Shown: positions 40,089 to 47,800 of the stretch, in pieces
Numbering within the stretch: the stretch's first letter is position 1
Layout of the letters: each line of letters starts with the position of its first letter
DNA from: Olsenella profusa DSM 13989
GTDB lineage: Bacteria; Actinomycetota; Coriobacteriia; Coriobacteriales; Atopobiaceae
Assembly: GCF_030811115.1 (NCBI RefSeq)
Contig: NZ_JAUSQK010000001.1
Span: 868,001-932,000 of the forward strand
Direction: 5' to 3'
Length of the DNA: 64,000 bases
Translations under genes and position numbers: made by a program
Notes under the pieces: model-generated
Seen by the model: only the letters and a program-made list of their open reading frames with translations
What the model was told of the DNA's origin: nothing
Databases searched by the model: none

Positions 40089-40532
40089 GTGTCTGATATC
40101 TCTCAAATGCAGGCCAGAGAGGCATCCTGTCTTTCGCGTATCGATGAGCTCAATCATGTGCTTGATAGTCTGGCAGAGTATCGCGGCGAGGTCTCTCGCT
40201 CCCTCGCCAGATTCCAGGACCAACTTGCCTACAAGGTTAATGTAGCTCGTCAAGCTGGTGATATGCAGGGTACGCGCATAGCGACGCGGTACGCTGATCG
40301 TACCGTCAAATATTTGACGGGAGAATTTAACCAGGCAATGTCAACTGGATTTGATGAGGTGGATGCTCAAGTGGCTGCTGCGACGCGTCAGGCCGAGCGC
40401 GAGCTTGCCGAAGAGCAGGCGCGTCTTGTCTCTATACGAGCGTGCATCGAGAGCGAGCGAGCCCTTGAGCGTTCTGAGGTGGCTCGGCACGAGGCTGAAG
40501 AGCAACGCCAACATCAGGGATTTCGTATCTAA
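40089..40532 (+). CDS. Module A small coiled-coil protein 1 (T7SS-associated)
   Basis: A 147-residue, almost wholly helical protein with coiled-coil heptads from 1-60 and 95-147. It begins ISQMQAREASCLSRIDELNHV and matches, at the same length, the 147-residue product of 52711-53154 (LEAREAACRDEIDRL), which holds the same slot in module B. The pattern resembles the small YwqH-like proteins encoded ahead of LXG-type toxins in Firmicutes T7 loci, which act as partners for export. GTG 40089 has GAGGTG upstream. No secretion motif is obvious. The function is inferred from position only. Confidence 0.75.
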   Translation: MSDISQMQAREASCLSRIDELNHVLDSLAEYRGEVSRSLARFQDQLAYKVNVARQAGDMQGTRIATRYADRTVKYLTGEFNQAMSTGFDEVDAQVAAATRQAERELAEEQARLVSIRACIESERALERSEVARHEAEEQRQHQGFRI

Positions 40533-40554
40533 CTAAAATCAAGGGAGAGGTATC

Positions 40555-40833
40555 ATGGGCTTCAAGGTATCTGATCCTGAGCTGGCATATGATGCCCTGC
40601 TCATCAAGCAGAATGTGGACACTCTTATTGAGTTAGGTAAGGAAACTTCTAACCTGATCGACCTTCTTCTTGCCACGGGTATCCAGTCTGACCTCATTGG
40701 CGCATCGCTTCAGACTGATGAGGCCGAACTTATCGCCGTACTCCAAAAGCTCGAAGAGGCGTCTGCCCCCATCGCCGAGAGAACCAACACGTTTATTGCG
40801 GAGCTTGATGCCGACGACGCCAAATTTGATTGA
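40555..40833 (+). CDS. Module A small helical protein 2 (T7SS-associated)
   Basis: A 92-residue helical protein ending in acidic LDADDAKFD. The core LLATGIQSDLIGASL matches LVATGIQSANFSDAI of the module B homologue (53168-53446), which is also 92 residues. Size and two-helix pattern resemble WXG100/Lap-type partner proteins of T7 effectors, but no W-x-G motif is present. AAGGGAGAGG precedes the ATG. Probably made with its neighbours as one transcript. Confidence 0.75.
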   Translation: MGFKVSDPELAYDALLIKQNVDTLIELGKETSNLIDLLLATGIQSDLIGASLQTDEAELIAVLQKLEEASAPIAERTNTFIAELDADDAKFD

Positions 40834-40842
40834 GGTAGATTC

Positions 40843-41223
40843 ATGAAAAACAAAGGGCAAATCGTTGTTGTTCCTGCCAATATTGATGACGTGATTGCCA
40901 GACTCCGTCAGATAGGCAGCTGTGTCGAAGAAGTAGCTAATGCCGATTACTCTTTGGGGGTCACTGTAGGATCGGGTGGCGAGGCGCTAGTGCGTGCTGG
41001 AAACGCAACAAATGCCTACGCGGAGATGCTCGCACGTACGATCCTGGGGCTTGCCGACGCCATCGGCACGGCAAAGGAAGAGTTTCAAGATGCGGATTTC
41101 AAGCTCGCCGCACAGATGATGCATGCCGACGCATCAGAAAGTGCGTCCAGTTCCGTAGGGGAGAGCACAGCCAGCCCTGCTGCAAGTGGAGCAGATCATG
41201 GGGGCGGGGGCTCATCTTGGTAA
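40843..41223 (+). CDS. Module A small protein 3 (T7SS-associated, WXG-like)
   Basis: A 126-residue protein with two helical stretches and a Ser/Ala/Gly-rich tail. It contains IDDVIARLRQIGSCVEE and the motif FQDADF near residue 86, matching VDEVIARLAILES and YQDADF in the module B homologue. The conserved (F/Y)QDADF lies where other T7 substrates carry the Y-x-x-x-D/E export signal (here F-x-D-A-D), so it may be a secreted partner protein. Its stop overlaps the TTG start of the lipoprotein gene. Confidence 0.72.
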   Translation: MKNKGQIVVVPANIDDVIARLRQIGSCVEEVANADYSLGVTVGSGGEALVRAGNATNAYAEMLARTILGLADAIGTAKEEFQDADFKLAAQMMHADASESASSSVGESTASPAASGADHGGGGSSW

Positions 41224-42119
41224 GGATAGCTCGCATTGTGGCGGCAGGTGTCGCGCTTATACTGGCGGTTGGCATAGGTTGCGTGGGTTGTGCGTCAAAC
41301 GCACCTGGGGATTCCCAGACGAATCAGGGAGTAGTGAACATGAGCGAAGAGGTCAGTGAGCGCGACTGTGCGATGGCGGCGCAGCTCGGGGCTCCCGATG
41401 ACGTCATCTCGTCCCTCAAGGAGGGGACGTGGCCCTCAATTACCTCGCGGGAGAACGTCCGCTATGCCGAGGCGGTGGAGGATCATCTCTCGGAACGTTA
41501 TGGGGAACAGTTCCACGCGTCGCAGGTGACCCTCTCTCGTGGTGCGTTGAGCGAGGCCGATAGCGTGACCTGCACAGTGGCGTCCGGTCCCTTTACGGGG
41601 GAGACGTGCACATGCACCTTCTTCCCCGATGGCGCGCCGCAAAGTGGTGACGCGGAGTGGGCTGATACCTATCTTTACGTACGTCTCCATGGAGGGTATG
41701 AGTCGGCTGTGGAGACGGCCGCAGCCTCTGCCTTTTCCGATGTGCCACAAGGCACATGGACGTGTGTCGTCGGTATGGATGACAGGCCCTACCCAGAGGT
41801 GATGAATGACGCTCGAAACCAAGGGCAGAGGGTGACCCTCGCTGCGGACGCCTCCCTTACTGAGGCGGGCCCCTATCTGGGAGGACATGTATGGGCGTAT
41901 CTCTCGCCCGACTCCACGCTCAGCGAGGAGGAGTATGAGAGACACGTGAACGCAATGGTCGCCTCCTTGGAGGAGCTTGGCCTGAACATCCACTGGGAGG
42001 CCTACAAGGTTACCCAACCCCTTGGGGATGCAGGATTCACCGGGGAATGGGCACGTAATGCCGTGCAGGCTGGCCAGTACACATGGCAGCTGACAGGTGA
42101 CCTTTCGGGGGTGAGATGA
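41217..42119 (+). CDS. Module A lipoprotein, candidate immunity protein
   Basis: A 300-residue exported protein: N-terminal positive residues and hydrophobic stretch, then a cysteine in GIGCVGCASNAPG that serves as a non-canonical lipobox, and a soluble extracytoplasmic body. A 34-residue segment near 57-90 (AQLGAPDDVISSLKEGTWPS and following) is nearly identical to its module B counterpart, while the rest diverges. A lipoprotein just upstream of a secreted lipase is the arrangement of immunity genes for T7 lipase toxins such as TslA/TilA; that role is inference. TTG start with GGGGGCGGGGG upstream, overlapping the previous gene by 7 bases. Confidence 0.72.
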   Translation: MVRIARIVAAGVALILAVGIGCVGCASNAPGDSQTNQGVVNMSEEVSERDCAMAAQLGAPDDVISSLKEGTWPSITSRENVRYAEAVEDHLSERYGEQFHASQVTLSRGALSEADSVTCTVASGPFTGETCTCTFFPDGAPQSGDAEWADTYLYVRLHGGYESAVETAAASAFSDVPQGTWTCVVGMDDRPYPEVMNDARNQGQRVTLAADASLTEAGPYLGGHVWAYLSPDSTLSEEEYERHVNAMVASLEELGLNIHWEAYKVTQPLGDAGFTGEWARNAVQAGQYTWQLTGDLSGVR

Positions 42120-42120
42120 C

Positions 42121-43677
42121 ATGTCTCTGAGCCCAGACGAGCTCGCTCAGCTCAATACTCTCATTTATCAGCAGGGTCTCTCAAACGCCTATGACGCAAG
42201 CAATGCCAAGGACATGAAGTCCCTGCTCACGTACATGAAGGATCATGCGGGAGAATCTGGCCAGCATGATCAGTACATCAGTGACGTGCAGTACAAGGCA
42301 CTCATCAACCATGCCCTGCAGGAACCCGAGGTTGCGAACCTTCGCGTAAAGGACCTTACGCAACCGGGTACGAATGGCCAAACAAGCCGCAACATGACCC
42401 TTGTGAACGACAAGACGAGCGACATGTATATCGTCTTCAAGGGTACGGAGGGATCCACCGGGGAGTGGGGTGACAATTTCAAAGGACTCTATGAGTCTGA
42501 CACTCCCGACCAGAAGGCGGCTAACGATTACGTCAACAAGATGGCAGAGGGTGGAGACTACCACATTACGGTGTCGGGTCACTCCAAAGGTGGCAATAAG
42601 GCGATGTACACAGCCGTGACCAACCCCAACGTCGACGAGTGCTACTCTTTCGATGGCCAGGGCTTTGGTAGCGACTTCATGAACAAGTATGCCTCGCAGA
42701 TTGCTGCCAACCGCGCGCACATTCATGCCTATAACTACGAGGGCGACTTTGTGAGCGCTTTGCTTTACTCCATTGCGGGGGACGTTAACTTCACGAGGTC
42801 CGGGAGGGATCCAGAATTTCGGCCAGAGAACCATGCGCCCATGTCACTCTTCTCCAACTCGAAGGACTTCAAGCTGGATACGTCTGGCGAGGCGAGTGAC
42901 TACTGGAAGACAATCAACAACTTCTCCATATGGATTATGAACAATGTCCCTGCGAACCAGCAGAAGGCCGTTGCCGATCTGCTTGGGCTATGCATAAACG
43001 ATTCGGGCAAGGCCAAGGAATACATCCAGCAAGATCCCGATGCCTTTGGGGCGCTCATAGCAATGCTCTGCGAGTATCCCCATACTGAAGACCTCATAAA
43101 GCAGCTGGTTTATTCCGGCAAGCTGAGCGATGTCATGGCATCTCTGATCATGCACTGTTTGAAGAGCAAGAATGCGCGTTCTTTGCTCTTGGATCTCTTG
43201 GCTAAGAAGTTTGGCATACAGATAGACGAAGAGTGGAAGACGCGCTTCGAGTCTTCGTTTAGCGCTACGGAAAGTGGTATTGAGAATGGTGCGCGTGGCC
43301 GTGAGGTTGTGGACGTGCGCCAAGAGGAGGTTCGTGACTGGTCGGACGAGCGGATGCAGGAGCTTCTCAACATTGTGGCTCAGGTTGATGCCGAGCCATG
43401 GTGGGACGTCACGCATTGGGATGTGAACTATCGCTTTGAGGACCTTATCGGTCGACTCGACGTGGAAAACTACCGTAACGATATGGATACGTACCTACGC
43501 AAACAGGTTGATATGAACGATGTGTCGAGAGAGGATATCATTGCCGCCTTTAACGCGGCCGAGGAGCATCACAGCCAGTATACGCAAGATATGGATGAGA
43601 TTGCTTCCAATATTGAGGGCGCCGCAGCTCAGCTTGCCAAGATATATGGAAGACTGGGTATGTTGGGGAAACGCTAG
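42121..43677 (+). CDS. Module A secreted-type alpha/beta hydrolase (lipase-like effector)
   Basis: A 518-residue protein with an N-terminal alpha/beta hydrolase of the DUF2974/Mbeg1-like type. The nucleophile elbow TVSGHSKGGNKA places the catalytic serine at residue 155; FKGTEG (near 109) is a likely oxyanion loop, and ECYSFDGQGFG, IHAYNYEGDFVSAL and ENHAPMSLF supply likely Asp and His. There is no signal peptide, fitting T7-type export. Residues about 390-518 form a separate helical domain (VRDWSDE, WDVTHWDVNYRFE, YLRKQVDMNDV) shared with the module B hydrolase. A catalytic N-terminus with a helical C-terminus is the reverse of LXG toxins and matches T7-secreted lipases of the TslA type. Expected substrate is lipid or glycerolipid; untested. 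Confidence 0.8.
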   Translation: MSLSPDELAQLNTLIYQQGLSNAYDASNAKDMKSLLTYMKDHAGESGQHDQYISDVQYKALINHALQEPEVANLRVKDLTQPGTNGQTSRNMTLVNDKTSDMYIVFKGTEGSTGEWGDNFKGLYESDTPDQKAANDYVNKMAEGGDYHITVSGHSKGGNKAMYTAVTNPNVDECYSFDGQGFGSDFMNKYASQIAANRAHIHAYNYEGDFVSALLYSIAGDVNFTRSGRDPEFRPENHAPMSLFSNSKDFKLDTSGEASDYWKTINNFSIWIMNNVPANQQKAVADLLGLCINDSGKAKEYIQQDPDAFGALIAMLCEYPHTEDLIKQLVYSGKLSDVMASLIMHCLKSKNARSLLLDLLAKKFGIQIDEEWKTRFESSFSATESGIENGARGREVVDVRQEEVRDWSDERMQELLNIVAQVDAEPWWDVTHWDVNYRFEDLIGRLDVENYRNDMDTYLRKQVDMNDVSREDIIAAFNAAEEHHSQYTQDMDEIASNIEGAAAQLAKIYGRLGMLGKR

Positions 43678-43699
43678 GCATCTCTCGTGCGTTACTGTG

Positions 43700-44143
43700 A
43701 TGCCGTGCCGCCGCCCTTGGAGGGCCGACGAGCTGGAGGAGTACCTGAACAGCGGCTACACCCACCCGAGGGTGAGGGTCCTGCTCATGCTCCTGCGCAA
43801 CGGGGACTTCGGCTCGTGGGCCGCCACGATACACGACGCCCTCGCGGCCGTCTGGGGCCTCGGCCGCAGGATGGACGTCTACGCCGGCGTCGAGGGCACC
43901 GACCCGTTCTCCTCCAGTTCGCCGCTCTACACGCTCGACATCTCCCAGACGTCCCCCAAGACGCGCGACGCGGAGCCGCCCGACGCGGCGACGGTGCGCA
44001 GGCTGATGTGGGTGCTGGGCGACGACGACACCTCCCCGTGGGACGGCTACGAACCCTGGGACGGCACGGGCGACCCCGGCGACCCGGGCTACGCCAGGCG
44101 CAGGCCAATCACCTGGAACCCGGGCCACCCGGTGATGGGGTAG
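43700..44143 (+). CDS. High-GC hypothetical ORF, possible remnant gene
   Basis: 147 residues from ATG 43700 (the frame is open further upstream, inside module A). From RADELEEYLNSGYTHPRVRV onward it reads as a real, high-GC protein with a helical N-terminus and a proline/aspartate-rich end (DGYEPWDGTGDPGDPGYARR). It starts abruptly at the GC change that ends the AT-rich module, has no good ribosome-binding site, and I recognise no family. It may be the 3' end of a gene truncated when module A arrived. Could equally be an unrelated small gene. Confidence 0.4.
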   Translation: MPCRRPWRADELEEYLNSGYTHPRVRVLLMLLRNGDFGSWAATIHDALAAVWGLGRRMDVYAGVEGTDPFSSSSPLYTLDISQTSPKTRDAEPPDAATVRRLMWVLGDDDTSPWDGYEPWDGTGDPGDPGYARRRPITWNPGHPVMG

Positions 44144-44350
44144 CCGTGGCGTCCCGCCCCGCTGGTGGCATCGATTCGAGTGCCCTCGATGTCCCTGGGT
44201 CACACCTGGGGCAAGATGCGTGCGGTCGGGCATGGCGACGCGCATCAGGCGCGCGGCATGGCAACGGTCGAACACGTGCCGTACACGCATTTCGTGTAAG
44301 CTTGTGTCAGAACGCTCGGCGCGTCGCGCGCCATCGTCCCAGGAGGCCCC
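44144..44350 (+). other. Intergenic region before the secretion core genes
   Basis: About 207 bases without a gene, separating the high-GC remnant ORF from the core secretion operon. Its one distinct signal is the small inverted repeat at 44282-44298, described separately. Confidence 0.4.
44282..44298 (+). promoter_or_regulatory. Inverted repeat TACACG-5-CGTGTA before the YukD-like gene
   Basis: A perfect 6-bp inverted repeat with a 5-base centre, 52 bases before the ATG at 44351. Adjacent TAAGCT is a weak -10 candidate. Could be an operator or part of a promoter for the secretion operon. Confidence 0.35.
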
Positions 44351-44632
44351 ATGAAGGACAAATTGCAGGTGAGGGTCCTGCTCACCCCAACGCACAGTGA
44401 ACATAGCTTCTTTCTCCCCTTGGACCTCTCGGTGGCGGAGTGTGCGAACCTCGTCTCGCGCCTGTTCGAGCGCATGGAGCACGGCTACTGGCAGAGCACG
44501 GGCGAGGAGGACCTCATGCTGTGCGATCCGGACCTCCCCTCCACGGGCGAGCTCCTCAACCCCAACGAGAGCATCCGTGCGCTCAAGGCGCGGGAGATAG
44601 TGGCGGACGGCTCCCTCCTGGCCCTCATGTGA
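44351..44632 (+). CDS. YukD/EsaB-like ubiquitin-fold protein of a T7SS
   Basis: A 93-residue protein with the beta-grasp pattern: LQVRVLLTPTHSEHSFFLPLDLSVAECANLVSRLFERM, then a strand-turn with a GELLNPNESIRALKAREIVADGSLLALM end. This matches the small YukD/EsaB proteins, cytoplasmic ubiquitin-like components of Firmicutes T7SS clusters, in size and strand order. It is the first of a long co-directional run that includes FHA, kinase and EssC-type genes, which supports the call. Start ATG has AGGAGG 5 bases upstream. Confidence 0.75.
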   Translation: MKDKLQVRVLLTPTHSEHSFFLPLDLSVAECANLVSRLFERMEHGYWQSTGEEDLMLCDPDLPSTGELLNPNESIRALKAREIVADGSLLALM

Positions 44633-44638
44633 GCTGTC

Positions 44639-45796
44639 ATGAAGGAGAAGCTCAAGCGCACGATGACCCGCAAGCTCCGCCTCCTGCGGCTCACCCTGAA
44701 GAAGGGGGAGCGCGCGGACTACGTATGGTCGCAGTGGCTGCGCGAGCAGCCCGACCGGATCCTGCTGCCCTTCGAGTTCGACGGCACGGAGCGGGGCGAC
44801 CACCTGAGCTACGACGTCAAGGGCACCTGCACGCTCGAGAGGTTCACCAAGGCCGCCCTGAGCACGGCGCAGTACGAGGGGCTGCTGAGGTCGGTCGCGC
44901 ACGTCTGCGAGACCTGCGTCGAGCAGGGCATCCCCACGGCCAACCTCTGGTTTGACCCTGCCCACGTCTTCGTGACGCCCGAGGGGGAGGCGTGCTACGT
45001 GCTGGTGCCCCGCCCCGCCCAGGCCACCACCTCCAAGCGCGCGTCCAAGCACGGGACGCCGCTCTCGCTGCTCACCTGGCTGGGTGACAAGGCCCATGCG
45101 CACATGGTCGTGAGGGAGGACGAGGCGCATCGGCATGCGGTGGCGGACTGGGCCCGCAGGCAGCGCGTGTTCTCGCCGGATGCCTTCTCGCGCTTCCTGG
45201 ATCAGGAGTTCGAGGGCGTGCCCCTGACGCGCTTCGAGGGCCGAGGGGAAGGGTCGCACCGGCCGCCGATACCGGCCGACATAGCGGGGGACAACGTGGC
45301 GTCCTTCGACCCGCTCACTCTGTTGGGCGGGGGCGAGGCTGGCTATGTGGCCCAGACGACGGCCCAACGCATAGGGGAGGTCGACCGGGCGCTGCCCCAG
45401 GAACCTCCCGCCTGGCAGCATGCGGGACAGGGCCGGGACGGCAGCGATGACACCTCGAGCCTGGGGTCGGGCTCGCTGGGCGCCTCGACGGGCGAGCAGG
45501 CGACGGCCGCGCCCCTGTACGTCATGCGCATGCGCGATGGGCTGGCCCTCGAGGTTGGTCCCGGCGAGCACAACCTGGGGAGGTCCGCAACGTGCGACCT
45601 GCACTTTGGCGGCAACCAGAACGTGAGCAGAGTCCATGCGCGCGTCATGCGCGTGGGCGAGGGCCTGCGCGTCGTGGACTGCGGTGCCGCAAACGGCACC
45701 TACGTGCATGGCCAGCGCCTGGTCCCGCACGCGTCCGCGCTGCTCTCCCGTGGAGACGTGTTCACGCTGGCGGACGAGTCGTTCTCCGTGCGCTAG
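44639..45796 (+). CDS. DUF6382-like protein with C-terminal FHA domain
   Basis: A 385-residue cytoplasmic protein. Residues about 20-190 resemble the DUF6382 domain (LPFEFDGTERGDHLSYDVKGTCTLERF, LRSVAHVCETCVEQGIP, LWFDPAHVFVTPEGEACYVLVP), which is found in T7-type loci and may relate to the pseudokinase-like EssB domain. Residues about 200-290 are a flexible linker; residues 293-385 are an FHA domain (LNLGRSATCDLHF-type, VSRVHARVMR, AANGTYVHGQRL) that binds phosphothreonine. With the kinase directly downstream and the TTLL repeats beyond, it is a likely phospho-dependent scaffold. It begins six bases after the YukD-like stop. Confidence 0.82.
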   Translation: MKEKLKRTMTRKLRLLRLTLKKGERADYVWSQWLREQPDRILLPFEFDGTERGDHLSYDVKGTCTLERFTKAALSTAQYEGLLRSVAHVCETCVEQGIPTANLWFDPAHVFVTPEGEACYVLVPRPAQATTSKRASKHGTPLSLLTWLGDKAHAHMVVREDEAHRHAVADWARRQRVFSPDAFSRFLDQEFEGVPLTRFEGRGEGSHRPPIPADIAGDNVASFDPLTLLGGGEAGYVAQTTAQRIGEVDRALPQEPPAWQHAGQGRDGSDDTSSLGSGSLGASTGEQATAAPLYVMRMRDGLALEVGPGEHNLGRSATCDLHFGGNQNVSRVHARVMRVGEGLRVVDCGAANGTYVHGQRLVPHASALLSRGDVFTLADESFSVR

Positions 45797-46057
45797 CCGC
45801 CGCGGATCCGGATGGCACCGGGCGCTGCGCCTCCCGGGTCTCGTGGGACATGAGACTGAGGGTAAGTTTGTAGGAGGACAGGTAGCTGTATTATTTCTAC
45901 AAAACTTGTCAAAAATTTATGACGTTCATAAAACACGTTGTTTAATCATGGAAGAAACCTAAGAATAGATGGGATGGTACTCTGCTTGTTTGCTGCCTCG
46001 GTTGCGAGGGCGGGTGGCGTACCTGTCGGGAACATGCCTACGCCAGAGGACGGTCCG
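45797..46057 (+). other. AT-rich intergenic island with kinase promoter
   Basis: 261 bases including a markedly AT-rich core (45,880-45,970) within GC-rich surroundings. It carries the promoter at 45906-45934. Short in-frame upstream extension of the kinase runs through it but looks non-coding up to about 46,034. Confidence 0.7.
45906..45934 (+). promoter_or_regulatory. Probable promoter of the kinase operon
   Basis: TTGTCA (45906-45911) and TAAAAC (45929-45934) with a 17-bp spacer within an AT-rich island, about 124 bases before the chosen start. Confidence 0.55.
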
Positions 46058-47800
46058 ATGGACGAACAGCCCATACCCCCGCGCCAGGAGGAGGCCACAG
46101 GCGGTGCCCCCAGGACGGTCGGGTCGCGCTACCAGCTGCAGCGCGAGATTGGCCGGGGTGGCATGTCGGTCGTGTGGCTGGCGCTGGACACCACCCTGGG
46201 CAAGCAGTGGGCGGTCAAGGAGATCCGGCTCTCCTCGGATCCGGCCGAGCGTAGGGTCGTGGAGGCGAGCCTGGTCGCAGAGGCCAACCTCATCAAGCGC
46301 CTGGACCACGCGGCCATCCCGCGCATCGTCGACCTGGTGGACGAGGGCGGCGAGCTCTACGTGGTCATGGACTACGTGGACGGCCGCACGCTCGAGTCCG
46401 TGATGGGCATGGGCCCGCAGGACGAGGACGACGTGGTCGCGTGGGCCGTGCAGCTATGCGACGTCCTGGACTACCTGCACCAGCAGAGCCCGCCCGTCAT
46501 CTACTGCGACATGAAGCCCTCCAACGTCATGCTGCGCCCGGACGGCACCGTGCGCCTCATCGACTTTGGCATCGCGCGCGAGCAGGGCACCGTGCACGGC
46601 GGCGAGGAGGACGGCCATCGCCACCTGGGCACCCACGGCTATGCCGCCCCGGAGCAGCGCGCGGGCGCGCCGCTCGACGGCCGTGCGGACGTCTATGGGT
46701 TGGGGGCCACCATGTACGCCCTGCTCACGGGCAGACGACCGCCCGACGACCCCGCCGACGCGGCACCCCTCAGACAGGTCGTGCCCGAGCTCTCGCACGG
46801 CATCGAGTCCATCGTGGCACGTGCGATGGCGGCCAACCCAAACGACCGCTACTCCGGCGCCGCGGAGTTCGCCTATGTGCTGGAGAACTACACGACGCAC
46901 GACGAGGCACAGCAGCGGGGGCTGCGTCGCAAGTGGCGCGCGTTCACCGGTGCCCTCATAGGGGCGGCCGCGTGCCTGGTCGTGGGCCTCGTGCTCATCG
47001 CCGTGCGCTGGAACCTGCTCAACTCCGACTTCGACTATTGGATGGGGCTGGGAGACCAGTCGGTCGACCAGGAGACGGCGTCGGCGGCCTACGTGCACGC
47101 GGCGGGCATCCTGCCCGCGGACCTCCGTCCCTATAGGGGGCTCTTCAGGCTCTATCGCTCCGACGGCGTGTTCTCCACGACCGAGGAGCAGCAGTTCGAG
47201 CAGACGATAGCCCCCAACATGGACGCGCTGAGGTCGGATGGCCAGGCCTGGGCGGAGCTCTCGTTCGAGACGGGCAAGCTCTACTGGTACTACTACGGGG
47301 ACGCGGGCTACGGCACCTCCGCCGGCTCGAGCTATCCGCGCATGCGCGCCGCCTCCCGGTGGATGCACAGCGCCGCGGAGGTGGAGGGCTTCTATGGCGC
47401 CCCGATGGCCGAGGCCTATGCCGACATGGCCGACTTCGCCTGCGACGTGGTGCCGCGTATGGGCGAGGGGGATGACGCCGGCGCCTACGCGCCGTACTTC
47501 GCGCGCCTGCAGACCCTGCTGGACGAGATGGCGGACAGCGACAACAACGTGATGCGCCTGGATGCCGCCGCGCTCGCCCAGGACGCGCTCAGGACGTACG
47601 CGCGCAAGTTCCGTGCGGACGGCATCTCGCAGGAGGACATGCTGGCGCTCGAGGCGTCGGCGCAGGGCATCGCGGACGGCGTCTCCACCACCACGGACCA
47701 GCAGGACGAGGAGCTGCGGCGGCTGAGGGCCAACGCCGACGCGACGAGGCAGGCGATCGAGGACGCCTTCGTGGACGTGGGGGAGGAGGACAGCCAGTGA
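46058..47800 (+). CDS. Membrane Ser/Thr protein kinase (PknB-type)
   Basis: A 580-residue protein. Kinase domain at 25-280: glycine loop GRGGMS (32-37), AVKE lysine 54, catalytic YCDMKPSN (149-156, Asp151), LIDFG (167-171), GTHGYAAPEQ (191-200). The usual HRD is YCD, keeping the aspartate. A single membrane helix at about 297-318 leads to an extracytoplasmic C-terminal part of 260 helical residues that resembles TPR repeats rather than PASTA domains. ATG 46058 follows AGAGGACGG; ATG 46034 is an alternative. It sits between an FHA protein and a TTLL-repeat protein, so it probably phosphorylates secretion components. Confidence 0.9.
   Translation: MDEQPIPPRQEEATGGAPRTVGSRYQLQREIGRGGMSVVWLALDTTLGKQWAVKEIRLSSDPAERRVVEASLVAEANLIKRLDHAAIPRIVDLVDEGGELYVVMDYVDGRTLESVMGMGPQDEDDVVAWAVQLCDVLDYLHQQSPPVIYCDMKPSNVMLRPDGTVRLIDFGIAREQGTVHGGEEDGHRHLGTHGYAAPEQRAGAPLDGRADVYGLGATMYALLTGRRPPDDPADAAPLRQVVPELSHGIESIVARAMAANPNDRYSGAAEFAYVLENYTTHDEAQQRGLRRKWRAFTGALIGAAACLVVGLVLIAVRWNLLNSDFDYWMGLGDQSVDQETASAAYVHAAGILPADLRPYRGLFRLYRSDGVFSTTEEQQFEQTIAPNMDALRSDGQAWAELSFETGKLYWYYYGDAGYGTSAGSSYPRMRAASRWMHSAAEVEGFYGAPMAEAYADMADFACDVVPRMGEGDDAGAYAPYFARLQTLLDEMADSDNNVMRLDAAALAQDALRTYARKFRADGISQEDMLALEASAQGIADGVSTTTDQQDEELRRLRANADATRQAIEDAFVDVGEEDSQ

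Noticed and set aside
43687-44400. 237-residue plus-strand frame overlapping the remnant ORF and the YukD-like gene
   Set aside because: Arg/Gly/Pro-rich alternative frame; the frame of 43700-44143 has better amino acid composition and 44351-44632 is a convincing YukD-like gene.
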